The position numbers and the translations under genes are program-made. Positions 22,978-29,381 of a stretch of 39,299 nucleotides of DNA are shown in pieces. The notes below the pieces were generated by a model. The model had not been told where the DNA came from. It made no database searches and saw only the letters and a list, made by a program, of their open reading frames with translations. This DNA is from a virus: the IMG/VR virus record IMGVR_UViG_3300020172_002269, positions 1 to 39,299 of that record. The stretch is one strand, 5' to 3'. Within the stretch, counting starts at the first letter, position 1. Every line of letters begins with the position of its first letter.

Positions 22978-23649
22978 ATGTCGTCCGTTGGGGACCGTTG
23001 CAAACAGGCGCGAGAGAAACTGAAGAAAAGCCAGCAAACGCTGGCTAACGATGTTACGCGCTTGGGTTACTTAATTGGACAGAGCGCAATTGGGAATTTG
23101 GAATCGGGCCACACGCAGAATCCGAAATTTATTGTGGAGCTTGCTTCGGCGCTTGGCGTCAGCGCCGATTGGTTGCGCACCGGCAAAGGGCAAAGCGAGC
23201 AATCTGCGGCAGCCGTTGCCCCGGTTATGTTACCTGATGTAGTCTCAATGGCCCGCGACATCCCAGTGCTGGGCACGGCGTCCGGTGGGAACGGGCAGAT
23301 AATGATGCAAGGGGGAGCTATCGACTACGTTCGCAGGCCGCCGCCGTTGGCGGGTCGGGCAGATGTGTTCGCGTTGTATATTGAAGAGGTATCAATGGTC
23401 CCGGCATTTTCTCCGGGAGATTTGGTATTTGTCGAAAAGCGTAAGCCTCGCGTGGGCGATCACGCGATCATCGAGTACCAGGACAACGCGCATGACGATC
23501 CGCGCGTTATTATCAAGAAGCTGGCCGCCGTGACTGCGACCACCGTCCGACTTGAGCAATACAATCCTGCTAAGATACTGGAGCTAAAGGCGGCCTCGAT
23601 CATCCGCATGCAGCGCGTGATGACCATGGCCGATCTGTTTGGGGTATAG
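22978..23649 (+). CDS. cI: CI-like repressor with S24 peptidase domain
   Basis: I start at ATG 22978 behind AGGAG. The 223-residue protein has an XRE-type helix-turn-helix (about 6-64; TLANDVTRLG and IGQSAIGNLESG) and a C-terminal LexA/CI peptidase domain. Ser139 lies in EEVSMVPAFSPGD and a Lys pair (180-181) lies in VIIKKL. The presumed cleavage hinge reads LGTASGG. It would hold the prophage state and be inactivated by RecA-stimulated self-cleavage. The SM-P-FSPGD motif is intact, although the usual Gly-Asp before Ser is Glu-Val. Confidence 0.9.
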   Translation: MSSVGDRCKQAREKLKKSQQTLANDVTRLGYLIGQSAIGNLESGHTQNPKFIVELASALGVSADWLRTGKGQSEQSAAAVAPVMLPDVVSMARDIPVLGTASGGNGQIMMQGGAIDYVRRPPPLAGRADVFALYIEEVSMVPAFSPGDLVFVEKRKPRVGDHAIIEYQDNAHDDPRVIIKKLAAVTATTVRLEQYNPAKILELKAASIIRMQRVMTMADLFGV

Positions 23650-23687
23650 AGTGCCGCCCCCCTGCTCGATCTCTTCCTAGTATTGTG

Positions 23688-23716
23688 TTGACGAACTAAA
23701 CACTAGTGTGTTTATC
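23688..23716 (+). promoter_or_regulatory. Rightward early promoter with operator
   Basis: TTGACG (23688-23693) and TTTATC (23711-23716) are 17 bases apart. The perfect palindrome ACACTAGTGT (23700-23709) fills the spacer. A second inverted repeat, CCCTGT-ATACGA-ACAGGG (23718-23735), covers the expected transcription start. Sequence from ATTGTGTTGA through GTGTTTATCT is shared with the leftward promoter. Confidence 0.75.
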
Positions 23717-23743
23717 TCCCTGTATACGAACAGGGAGGCCCCA

Positions 23744-24040
23744 TTGTTCACTTCGACAAGCTGGCGTCTGGAGCGCGACCTCGACGCCACGAACGCTGAA
23801 CTCGCGACCATTCATCAAGACGCACAATCACTGGCTCGTGCCATCGAGCAGATGGTGCGGGACTTTGCCGATCGCCACTCGGTCGGCATCGGGCCAGCGC
23901 TGGACGGTATCAGCGACTCACTTCTGGACCTGACCGACGATGCTGCTCGCCCTGTCGAGGCGCGTGCGGACGAGTTGAAACAACAGATCGCCACCATCGA
24001 GGATGCGGCCTTGCAGCGCAGCAGGCCGGTGGTCCTATGA
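23744..24040 (+). CDS. Early coiled-coil protein, TTG start
   Basis: An in-frame ATG at 23708 lies upstream of the predicted transcription start, so I choose TTG 23744, which follows the ribosome site GGGAGG. The product is 98 residues and almost entirely helical (LERDLDATNAELATIHQDAQ; ADELKQQIATIEDAAL), suggesting a coiled coil. It is the first gene of the rightward early operon and is followed by an ATGA overlap. No catalytic motif is visible. Confidence 0.65.
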   Translation: MFTSTSWRLERDLDATNAELATIHQDAQSLARAIEQMVRDFADRHSVGIGPALDGISDSLLDLTDDAARPVEARADELKQQIATIEDAALQRSRPVVL

Positions 24041-24114
24041 GCGTCTCCAACCTCCACCGCTGGATGCTGGCCATTGGCCTGCTGGCCATCCTGTACGGCT
24101 TGAGCGTGATATGA
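24037..24114 (+). CDS. 25-residue single-span membrane peptide
   Basis: ATG 24037 overlaps the upstream stop as ATGA, and its own stop overlaps the next start as ATGA. The peptide MSVSNLHRWMLAIGLLAILY, then GLSVI, is one short polar head and a hydrophobic helix. Double coupling makes translation likely even though it is very short. It might act on the host membrane soon after infection or induction. Confidence 0.6.
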   Translation: MSVSNLHRWMLAIGLLAILYGLSVI

Positions 24115-24308
24115 AATCCGCCCTCCAAGCCTGCACCGAATCCTATTTTCGGCACGCCTACGCCGCGCGGCGTAAGCCCAAATTCGACAAGCATGTCGTT
24201 CAGTCCCTCGTGATTATCTCGCATGTGCCAAATCTAAAGATTGGGCGTGCGGCGTTGAAGGTTTTGCGCGAGATGCGGATTTCCGCGCTGCCGCAGTCGG
24301 CGGCTTAG
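24111..24308 (+). CDS. Small basic early protein
   Basis: The protein is 65 residues from ATG 24111, coupled to the membrane peptide. It begins MKSALQACTESYFRHAYAAR and is rich in Lys, Arg and His through the middle, with a C-terminal helix (IGRAALKVLREMRISAL). It could bind nucleic acid. No family is recognised. Confidence 0.6.
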   Translation: MKSALQACTESYFRHAYAARRKPKFDKHVVQSLVIISHVPNLKIGRAALKVLREMRISALPQSAA

Positions 24309-24321
24309 GGGAGTGATGGCG

Positions 24322-24603
24322 ATGAGCAAACACAAGATGACCGCGTGGGCACCGTTCGGCCTTCAGCCCGATAGCTTGGAAGTGCTGATTGACTACAACT
24401 ACACGCCAGGTTCGCCTGCCGTCATGTTCGGTACGCCGCAGCCTGCCGACCCGGAAGAGTTTGATTTGATTAGCGTCAAGCTCGTCCATCACCAGATCGA
24501 TGATGCGCTGCAGGTGATGCTTGAGGAGTGGGCGGCTGAGTATCTGAGCGAGGATTACGGTCGAGACCAAGCATACGAAAACACATTGGCGAGAGGGCAA
24601 TGA
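24322..24603 (+). CDS. Early acidic protein, unknown
   Basis: I choose ATG 24322, eight bases after GGGGAG; ATG 24316 is too close to that site. The 93-residue product has a beta-rich N-terminus (FGLQPDSLEVLIDYNYTPG) and an acidic helical C-terminus (DDALQVMLEEWAAEYLSEDY). It ends with an ATGA overlap into the DUF3310 gene. Function unknown. Confidence 0.65.
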   Translation: MSKHKMTAWAPFGLQPDSLEVLIDYNYTPGSPAVMFGTPQPADPEEFDLISVKLVHHQIDDALQVMLEEWAAEYLSEDYGRDQAYENTLARGQ

Positions 24604-24815
24604 GCGACGACATAATCTCAGCACCGGCCCACTACATTGCTGGCCGCCAGTACGAACCCATCGACGTGATGCTTGATTGGTTCCCTGAGAACCCGCTCCT
24701 TTGGCAAGTGTGCAAGTACATCACTAGGGCGGGCCGCAAGGGACCGGCGTTGCAGGATTTGCAGAAGGCTAAATTCTATTTGGAAAAGGCAATCGAAAGG
24801 GAGGAATTGAAATGA
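24600..24815 (+). CDS. DUF3310 family protein
   Basis: The 71-residue protein shows the DUF3310 pattern: PAHYIAGRQYEPIDVMLDWF at the start, then WQVCKYITRAGRK and DLQKAKFYLEKAIERE. This family is common in phages and often annotated as a nucleotide-kinase-like protein, although its true activity is unclear. Its position among short early genes is typical. Overlaps at both ends support the start. Confidence 0.85.
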   Translation: MSDDIISAPAHYIAGRQYEPIDVMLDWFPENPLLWQVCKYITRAGRKGPALQDLQKAKFYLEKAIEREELK

Positions 24816-25072
24816 CCCGCACCATCGCCACAACCCTGCTGCTCCTGCTGTCAACCGCAGTACACGCCCAGCAGCCCATTCCCCGTTCCACACCACCCGC
24901 CATCCCGGCACCGGGGCAGACGATTATGACGCCGCAGGGAAACATCACCCGCACCGGCCCTTACGTGCAGTACCCGGACGGCAGCAGCGCGATCGTCAAT
25001 CAGCAGGGCCTGACAACTTGGTCGAACGGCCAGGGTTGCAGGACTTACTCGACCACCACGTACTGCTGGTGA
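24812..25072 (+). CDS. Secreted early protein with signal peptide
   Basis: The 86-residue protein has an N-terminal signal peptide: MTRT, a run of Leu/Ala (about 8-16) and a signal peptidase site after AVHA (likely before QQPIPR). The mature part is Pro/Thr/Gly-rich with YVQYPDGSSAIVNQQ and ends with a Cys pair (GCRTYSTTTYCW). An exported protein in an early operon suggests an envelope effect such as superinfection exclusion, but no known family is recognised. Confidence 0.75.
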   Translation: MTRTIATTLLLLLSTAVHAQQPIPRSTPPAIPAPGQTIMTPQGNITRTGPYVQYPDGSSAIVNQQGLTTWSNGQGCRTYSTTTYCW

Positions 25073-25077
25073 TCCCT

Positions 25078-25233
25078 ATGACCCAACGCGACCCAAAACT
25101 GTTGCAGCATCTGGCTGACACCCTCGTCGGCACCGCCGGCAGGACCAATCTGGACCGCGCCAGGGCGGCCCTACATGCGATTGAAGAAGCTGGGTTTAAG
25201 ATTGTACGGATTGTCCGCGAGGAGAAGAAATGA
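25078..25233 (+). CDS. Small helical early protein
   Basis: I start at ATG 25078, six bases after the upstream stop, rather than at 25018 inside the upstream gene. The 51-residue product is helical: MTQRDPKLLQHLADTLVGTA, then LDRARAALHAIEEAGFKIV. No ribosome site is strong, so coupling is likely. It ends with an ATGA overlap. Confidence 0.6.
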   Translation: MTQRDPKLLQHLADTLVGTAGRTNLDRARAALHAIEEAGFKIVRIVREEKK

Positions 25234-25610
25234 GTCTTACTGTCACCGAATCGGCAATTATCGATTTACAGCGTCAGCGGGAGGCGATGGAGATGCGCGC
25301 TAGGAACTTTGACCCCAAAGCCTATGCAACACGCGACAACAACGACATGAGCCTGACGCCCGAGACAATCGACAATCTTACCCGCCCCGTCCGAATCGTC
25401 CTCACCTTTGAAGACCCGATCAAGACGCGCCAGCAAGTCCACGCTTTGCAGGCTGCCCTTGTAGAGCTTGAGGTGCTGACACAGCAGCACGACCTTGGTA
25501 TAAACAGACAGCGATTGCGAATGCGAGAGTGCGCCAAGACGGCGGCAGACACGCTGGTCTATCTATCGGGGCGAACGCCCACCGGAAAGAAGAAGCCGGG
25601 AGACAGATAG
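25230..25610 (+). CDS. Last gene of rightward early operon, unknown
   Basis: The protein is 126 residues, starting MSLTVTESAIIDLQRQREAM. It has a charged helical region at the start, a beta segment (VRIVLTFEDPIKTR), then a long helix (QQVHALQAALVELEVLTQQH). The C-terminus is basic. It is coupled to the upstream gene as ATGA. The 430 bases after it contain no clear gene. Confidence 0.65.
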   Translation: MSLTVTESAIIDLQRQREAMEMRARNFDPKAYATRDNNDMSLTPETIDNLTRPVRIVLTFEDPIKTRQQVHALQAALVELEVLTQQHDLGINRQRLRMRECAKTAADTLVYLSGRTPTGKKKPGDR

Positions 25611-26039
25611 GAATTTCAGCATACGCAGCAGATACACCAGATGTTGTTCTGTCTGCATTTCTAGTCACAATATATATTATACGATCATCGTTTTATGTCA
25701 AATTCCACTTCCTGTAATTATTGCAGGCATTTGCGCGCAACTTTTGATAATACCCCCGCTTTCCACAGGAAGGACATGATGGCAACCCGCCAACTACATC
25801 TAGTCGGCCAAAACCACAATTCCAAACTGTTTTTCCTGCATTTTTTCCCATGGCTGGAAATGCCGCAGTGTGCATAATAGCACTCGTCGGCATCCCCGCA
25901 TCCACAGCGGGCTAGGACACGGCAAGAAGCCACCCTACCGACCAGCACCGGGGACACAACGCGCGGTCCCGGGGAGAAGTCGCCAAGAGCGACTGCGCAC
26001 CAATTCAAATTCGTAACCTTATCCAAAGGAGCGCTACTC
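25611..26039. other. Non-coding, AT-rich then structured region
   Basis: The first half is AT-rich and holds a minus-strand promoter-like sequence and one copy of the 14-mer CCAAAACCACAATT (25808-25821). A 33-residue frame at 25779-25877 follows AGGAAGG but is uncertain. The second half has short hairpins, for example CCGC-ATCCACA-GCGG near 25890 and GTCGC-CAAGA-GCGAC near 25980, within the leader of the HTH gene. A small RNA or structured 5' leader is possible. Confidence 0.5.
25674..25701 (-). promoter_or_regulatory. Promoter-like sequence reading leftward, antisense to the early operon
   Basis: On the minus strand a perfect TTGACA (25701-25696) is followed after 16 bases by TAATAT (25679-25674); an overlapping TATAAT would be 14 bases away. 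It faces the 3' end of the rightward early operon, with no minus-strand gene downstream, so its product would be antisense RNA. Confidence 0.45.
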
Positions 26040-26267
26040 ATGCGTCCTGAATCTACCGTCATGATCGAGGACCAGGTCCCGTTCGAACTGCGAATGCTGC
26101 CTATTCCAGTCGCCGCCAAGGCATTGGGCATCAGCAAGTCGCTGCTTTGGCGCGTCATCAGCGCCGGAGACATCAAGGTGGTGCGTTACCGCCGCACAAC
26201 CCGCATCCCCGGCAGCGAGATCATTCGCCACCACGCCAAAGCTGTAACGGCCCCGCAGGCCTCCTAA
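26040..26267 (+). CDS. Excisionase/MerR-like helix-turn-helix protein
   Basis: ATG 26040 follows AAAGGAG. The 75-residue protein contains LPIPVAAKALGISKSLLWRV (about residues 20-39) and a wing-like segment VVRYRRTTRIPGSEII. This is the AlpA/excisionase-type winged helix. Such proteins regulate excision or gene expression. There is no integrase nearby, so a transcriptional role is at least as likely as Xis. Confidence 0.75.
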   Translation: MRPESTVMIEDQVPFELRMLPIPVAAKALGISKSLLWRVISAGDIKVVRYRRTTRIPGSEIIRHHAKAVTAPQAS

Positions 26268-26272
26268 CCCAC

Positions 26273-26309
26273 AAAAAGAGCCGGCCCCACTGCGACGGTG
26301 GGACCGGCT
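26273..26309 (-). terminator. Terminator for the leftward late operon
   Basis: A 12-bp stem with one mismatch (26279-26290 with 26298-26309, AGCCGG...CCGGCT) is followed on the minus strand by CTTTTTG. It lies between the ends of the convergent late operon and HTH gene. On the plus strand no U-run follows, so it works best leftward. Confidence 0.8.
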
Positions 26310-26346
26310 TACGTCTTGATTAAAAGTACTTTTGAAAGGTTTGAAT

Positions 26347-26472
26347 ATGTACCATCTGAATGAGGGCGCTGCAACTGCGCCCACAATGCCGACCCGTGCG
26401 AGCGCCATGGCATTACCAAAACCACAATTAAAGGAAACGCACCTTTTCTTTAATTGCAGGAAGGGCAATTAA
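26347..26472 (+). CDS. Possible 41-residue protein in the convergent gap
   Basis: ATG 26347 follows GAAAGG and opens a 41-residue frame beginning MYHLNEGAATAPTMPTRASA. It lies beyond the hairpin that ends the HTH gene transcript and spans the CAATTAAAG repeats. It may be chance; no family is recognised. Confidence 0.3.
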   Translation: MYHLNEGAATAPTMPTRASAMALPKPQLKETHLFFNCRKGN

Positions 26473-26474
26473 AG
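26425..26474. repeat. CAATTAAAG repeats with a hairpin
   Basis: CAATTAAAG occurs at 26425-26433 and 26466-26474, with an inverted copy at 26448-26456. The first and inverted copies form a 9-bp stem with 14-base loop. The block directly follows a second copy of the 14-mer CCAAAACCACAATT (26416-26429). Confidence 0.7.
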
Positions 26475-26478
26475 GGAG

Positions 26479-26682
26479 TTACGCATGCCCCGCATGTTCC
26501 TCATCGACCCTGACCACCGAGAACTTGATTGCCTGCCCATCATTTGGCACGGACTCTGCAAATAGCAAATAATGGTCGATTGCCATCAGGTCCCGGTCGT
26601 CGGTGGACAGCACCGCCTCGCCGCCCAGGCGCAGGATCAGCACCCGCAGGAATAGCTCTAGTTCAGTCGCGGTGAAGGTCAT
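26479..26682 (-). CDS. Last gene of late operon, unknown
   Basis: I start at ATG 26682, which overlaps the GNAT stop as ATGA. The product is 67 residues: MTFTATELELFLRVLILRLG, then a beta-rich C-terminal half (AIKFSVVRVDEEH). It looks like a small folded protein without a membrane segment. It is the last gene before the late terminator. Confidence 0.6.
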   Translation of the reverse strand: MTFTATELELFLRVLILRLGGEAVLSTDDRDLMAIDHYLLFAESVPNDGQAIKFSVVRVDEEHAGHA

Positions 26683-27092
26683 CGCAGTTTCTTTCTCAGG
26701 TGGACGCACTCCCAACCGACATAGGACTTGCGCGGTTCGTAGGTCCGGTAGCCGCACGCCAGGATGTTCGCCGTCGAGAATCCGTTGCGGCCCACGGTGT
26801 AGGTGACGATCTCGCGCCAACCCTCGCGCCTGCCGTGCTTCTCCATGCAAGCCATCAGCTTACGCTGCAGGCCCTGGCCCCGGTGAGATGGCATCACACC
26901 CACGCGAGAGAAAAACCAGACGTTATGTTTTAGCGGATGCGCTGACAGATAGCCGACAAGCTCGTCCTTATCGTGCGCGACCCAAGAAGCGTTCTTCTCC
27001 CACGCGAACAGGTACGGCTTGTCAAAAGGAAAGCACACACGGTCGGCGGCCTCGGTCGCCTCGATGTCGTCCACCGTGGCGCGGCGGATCAT
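26679..27092 (-). CDS. GNAT-family N-acetyltransferase
   Basis: I start at ATG 27092, overlapping the phosphoesterase stop as ATGA. The 137-residue protein starts MIRRATVDDIEATEAADRVC and carries the acetyl-CoA loop RVGVMPSHRGQGLQRKLM (R/Q-x-x-G-x-G/A). This is followed by a helix and CGYRTYEPRKSYVGW. It transfers an acetyl group to an unknown acceptor. A stand-alone GNAT after the lysis genes is unusual for the operon; it may modify a host or phage protein. Confidence 0.85.
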   Translation of the reverse strand: MIRRATVDDIEATEAADRVCFPFDKPYLFAWEKNASWVAHDKDELVGYLSAHPLKHNVWFFSRVGVMPSHRGQGLQRKLMACMEKHGRREGWREIVTYTVGRNGFSTANILACGYRTYEPRKSYVGWECVHLRKKLR

Positions 27093-28090
27093 GCGACGGC
27101 CTTCCGCTTGATGCTGGCGACCTTCTGGCCCCGGAACCACGCTTCGCCGTCGATCACGCGGCACGCCTCGGGGTCAATCATTCGTCCATTTTTTAGGAAG
27201 GGCAGCACAACGAAACCGGAGTTGGCTTGGCTTGGATTGTCTTCTCCGTAAGCGAACTGCGGGCCGCCGGGATCAGATAGCGTTCCATCCTGAACCGCCC
27301 ATCGAAGCCCGTTGTAGTCGAGGTATGGGGTGATCTGTAAAATGTGATCGTGGCCCGTCACCATGGTTTTGCCAGCCTTCAGGGTGTTGTTCCGCCCCGC
27401 GTTGATGCCGTTGTGCCAGCGATGTTTGATGACGACACCATCATTGACCCATAGCGACATCGTTTCCGTCCATTCACATAGATGGTCGGCCAGACGGAAC
27501 CCCTTGATGCCGGCGAACTGTGCCGCGCGGCTGGCAAGCGTGCTGTCGTATCTCAGGTCGTGATTGCCGATCGTGCGGATGTGGTGGGCGTTTGGGGCTG
27601 CCCTGCGGATCGCCGTCATCCGTGCGCCCACTTCATCAAGCTCAGCCTTAACGTCAGGCGTTTTGACCCACCCTATAGGCCCGAATCTGGAAATCTGCGC
27701 CCCATCCAGAATATCGCCGTTCGCCACAATGAGCTTGGGCTTGATCTCCTTGATGACCTCAAGCAGCGCCTTATAGGCGACCGTCTCGCTGATACCTGGC
27801 CACCAGTGGCAATCGCTGAATACGACCGCCGCACCTGTAAAGCCGTCTATTCTCAGGCGTGGATTGTAGTCGTAGGGCGTTGCGCCAGCATCGCCCCTGC
27901 CCTTGTGGTTGGAGTCGCCCGCCGATGAAAGGACGACGCTTAGCCTCTTCTCGATCTTGGCGCGGCGATTATAGACTTTAGACGTAGTTGTATAGCCAAG
28001 TAGCTTGGCGACCTCTGACGCCCGCCTGCCGGTACTCTTCCATGCGTCGATGAATTGCTGATCGGTTCCTAGTTGAATATTGGCGGCCAT
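27089..28090 (-). CDS. Metallophosphoesterase with N-terminal HTH
   Basis: I start at ATG 28090 (TAATG overlap with the Rz1 stop; ribosome site GGAAG). The 333-residue protein has an N-terminal helix-turn-helix (RRASEVAKLLGYTTTSKVYN, about 22-41) and a calcineurin-like phosphoesterase domain: D93/H95 in FSDCHW, D126 in NGDILDG, N176/H177 in GNHDLR, H223, and H247/H249 in GHDH. All metal ligands are intact. The fused DNA-binding domain suggests action on nucleic acid. It lies between the lysis genes and a GNAT gene. Confidence 0.85.
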   Translation of the reverse strand: MAANIQLGTDQQFIDAWKSTGRRASEVAKLLGYTTTSKVYNRRAKIEKRLSVVLSSAGDSNHKGRGDAGATPYDYNPRLRIDGFTGAAVVFSDCHWWPGISETVAYKALLEVIKEIKPKLIVANGDILDGAQISRFGPIGWVKTPDVKAELDEVGARMTAIRRAAPNAHHIRTIGNHDLRYDSTLASRAAQFAGIKGFRLADHLCEWTETMSLWVNDGVVIKHRWHNGINAGRNNTLKAGKTMVTGHDHILQITPYLDYNGLRWAVQDGTLSDPGGPQFAYGEDNPSQANSGFVVLPFLKNGRMIDPEACRVIDGEAWFRGQKVASIKRKAVA

Positions 28091-28284
28091 TACTTCCAAC
28101 CACAACGGCGAGCGCCGTACCTGTTATGTGCGAGAATTCCTCGCGCCGTTTCCTTGCTCAGCACGTCGTCCTTGCTGACCAGGATCGCGTTGGCCTCGGC
28201 GCAGAATCCGTCAGTCGCGGGACCAGTTCCGCCGCAACTCGTCAGCAGGGTCAGGGACGCGAGCAACGCTACGATCAACCTCAT
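28090..28284 (-). CDS. Rz1-like outer-membrane spanin lipoprotein
   Basis: The start ATG 28284 lies inside the Rz frame. The 64-residue product opens MRLIVALLASLTLLTSC, a signal peptide with lipobox LLTSC. The mature part contains ETARGILAHNRYGARRCGW, seen in such phage lipoproteins. Nested overlap with Rz is the classic spanin layout. The pair fuses inner and outer membranes in the last lysis step. Confidence 0.85.
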   Translation of the reverse strand: MRLIVALLASLTLLTSCGGTGPATDGFCAEANAILVSKDDVLSKETARGILAHNRYGARRCGWK

Positions 28285-28438
28285 TCCGTGTCTCCACGTT
28301 GCGGGCGATGCGGGTGTTGGCTTCGCCCTTTTCGATTTTGCGTCCAATGCCAATCAGCTTCAGGACGGCCAGCAGCAGCAGGCCCACGAAGACCGCGCCA
28401 AAGACAACCTTGGCCCAGACATCCGTGAGAAAGCTCAT
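28211..28438 (-). CDS. Rz-like inner-membrane spanin
   Basis: ATG 28438 overlaps the endolysin stop as ATGA. The 75-residue protein has an N-terminal membrane segment (about residues 8-29, VVFGAVFVGLLLLAVLKLIG), then a charged periplasmic helix ending in DPADELRRNWSRD, a common ending in spanin-type Rz proteins. It is shorter than lambda Rz, as in many alphaproteobacterial phages. The Rz1-like gene starts within it. Confidence 0.8.
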   Translation of the reverse strand: MSFLTDVWAKVVFGAVFVGLLLLAVLKLIGIGRKIEKGEANTRIARNVETRNEVDRSVARVPDPADELRRNWSRD

Positions 28439-29163
28439 GTGCTGACGGCCTGTCCGGTGGACCGCTTGTGCAGGTAGCGCACCAGCATGTAGACCACCGC
28501 CGCGACGGCGATGATCGACAACGCCAGTGCGCCAAGTCTCAGGATCGACTGCAGGTGCTGCCCCGACGTGCTGATGGCCTCGATCACCGGGGCGATGCTG
28601 TTCACCTGGTCGGCCACGGAGGCAGCACCCGCCGCCACCGAGATACCGCCCGCCACCGCCGTCTTGCTGATCCGTGCAGGCTCCTTGACCGCCTGCGGCA
28701 TGGCCTTCACGGCAGGCGCGTCAGGCGTCAGGTAGTAAGCCGCTTCCCTCTGCCGCCGCGCCAGCAGGCCAGGCAGCGTCTGCAACTGGCCCCGCACGGT
28801 GGCCTTGCACCACATCTCAAACGATCGCGCGGCACCGATCCTGTCGCCGGCCCTGTGCAGGCGCAGGACGGTGGACTTCTCGAAACCGCCCAAGCCGATA
28901 TTGAACGCAAGGCTGACAAGCGCATCGAACTCGTGCTGGCTCGTCGCCGCACCGCCGATCATGCGTTCGACGTTCTGCCCGAAAGCAATCAGGTCGGCTG
29001 CAAGATAGGCGTCGGCCTGTGCGGGCGTGACCTTGTCGGTCGGCTGCACGCCTTGGGTTCTGCCGTAGCCGATCGTCCAGACCCCCGCAACGCAGCGATA
29101 CGCCGACAGCGAGAGACCTTCAAACTGCTTCACCAGTTCCCGGCCAGAGGTGCTGACCTCCAT
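28435..29163 (-). CDS. GH24 endolysin with C-terminal membrane segments
   Basis: I start at ATG 29163, overlapping the holin-candidate stop as TGATG. The 242-residue protein has the GH24 lysozyme active site: E15 in KQFEGL, C24 in YRC, T30 in GVWTIGYG, spaced E-8-C-5-T. The Asp is replaced by Cys, a known alternative. The domain ends near residue 150. It is followed by a region with a possible weak segment (about 170-190) and a strong one near residues 207-228 (LGALALSIIAVAAVVYML). It would cleave peptidoglycan and may be membrane anchored. Confidence 0.88.
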   Translation of the reverse strand: MEVSTSGRELVKQFEGLSLSAYRCVAGVWTIGYGRTQGVQPTDKVTPAQADAYLAADLIAFGQNVERMIGGAATSQHEFDALVSLAFNIGLGGFEKSTVLRLHRAGDRIGAARSFEMWCKATVRGQLQTLPGLLARRQREAAYYLTPDAPAVKAMPQAVKEPARISKTAVAGGISVAAGAASVADQVNSIAPVIEAISTSGQHLQSILRLGALALSIIAVAAVVYMLVRYLHKRSTGQAVST

Positions 29164-29372
29164 CAGTGCTTGCCCAGCAGCCACTGCGCGACCATCGCGA
29201 TCCCGGCACCAACCATCGATGCCGCCCCCAGCAGCGTCCGCACGCCGCCCTTCAACTCGGAGAACGACTGCCGCAACGCCCGCACGTCAGCCTTCATCTC
29301 CGAGACCTCGCGGCCCAGCGTGGCGATCTCGGCCTCCATGCGACCAAGGTCGCGATTGAGTTCGTCGGACAT
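29163..29372 (-). CDS. Holin candidate (coiled coil plus membrane segment)
   Basis: The 69-residue protein starts at ATG 29372 behind GAGGTG. An N-terminal coiled coil (DLGRMEAEIATLGREVSEMK) precedes one C-terminal membrane segment (LLGAASMVGAGIAMVAQWLL). This is the layout of XhlA-like lysis accessory proteins and small holins. It is directly coupled to the endolysin gene. Since no other holin is visible before the endolysin, it is the best holin candidate. Confidence 0.7.
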   Translation of the reverse strand: MSDELNRDLGRMEAEIATLGREVSEMKADVRALRQSFSELKGGVRTLLGAASMVGAGIAMVAQWLLGKH

Positions 29373-29381
29373 CGCAACACC

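Noticed and set aside
23708-23743. ATG 23708 as start of the first rightward early gene
   Set aside because: It lies within the predicted promoter, upstream of the expected transcript start; TTG 23744 has the ribosome site.
26019-26027. TTATCCAAA, one base from a DnaA box
   Set aside because: It is single and overlaps the ribosome site of the HTH gene; one near-match is expected by chance.
25718-26176. Open frame on the minus strand across the non-coding gap and HTH gene
   Set aside because: It has no ribosome site, overlaps a convincing HTH gene on the other strand and shows no motif.
26485-26565. 26-residue plus-strand frame after GGGAG
   Set aside because: It is entirely antisense to the last late gene, which is better supported by coupling to the GNAT gene.
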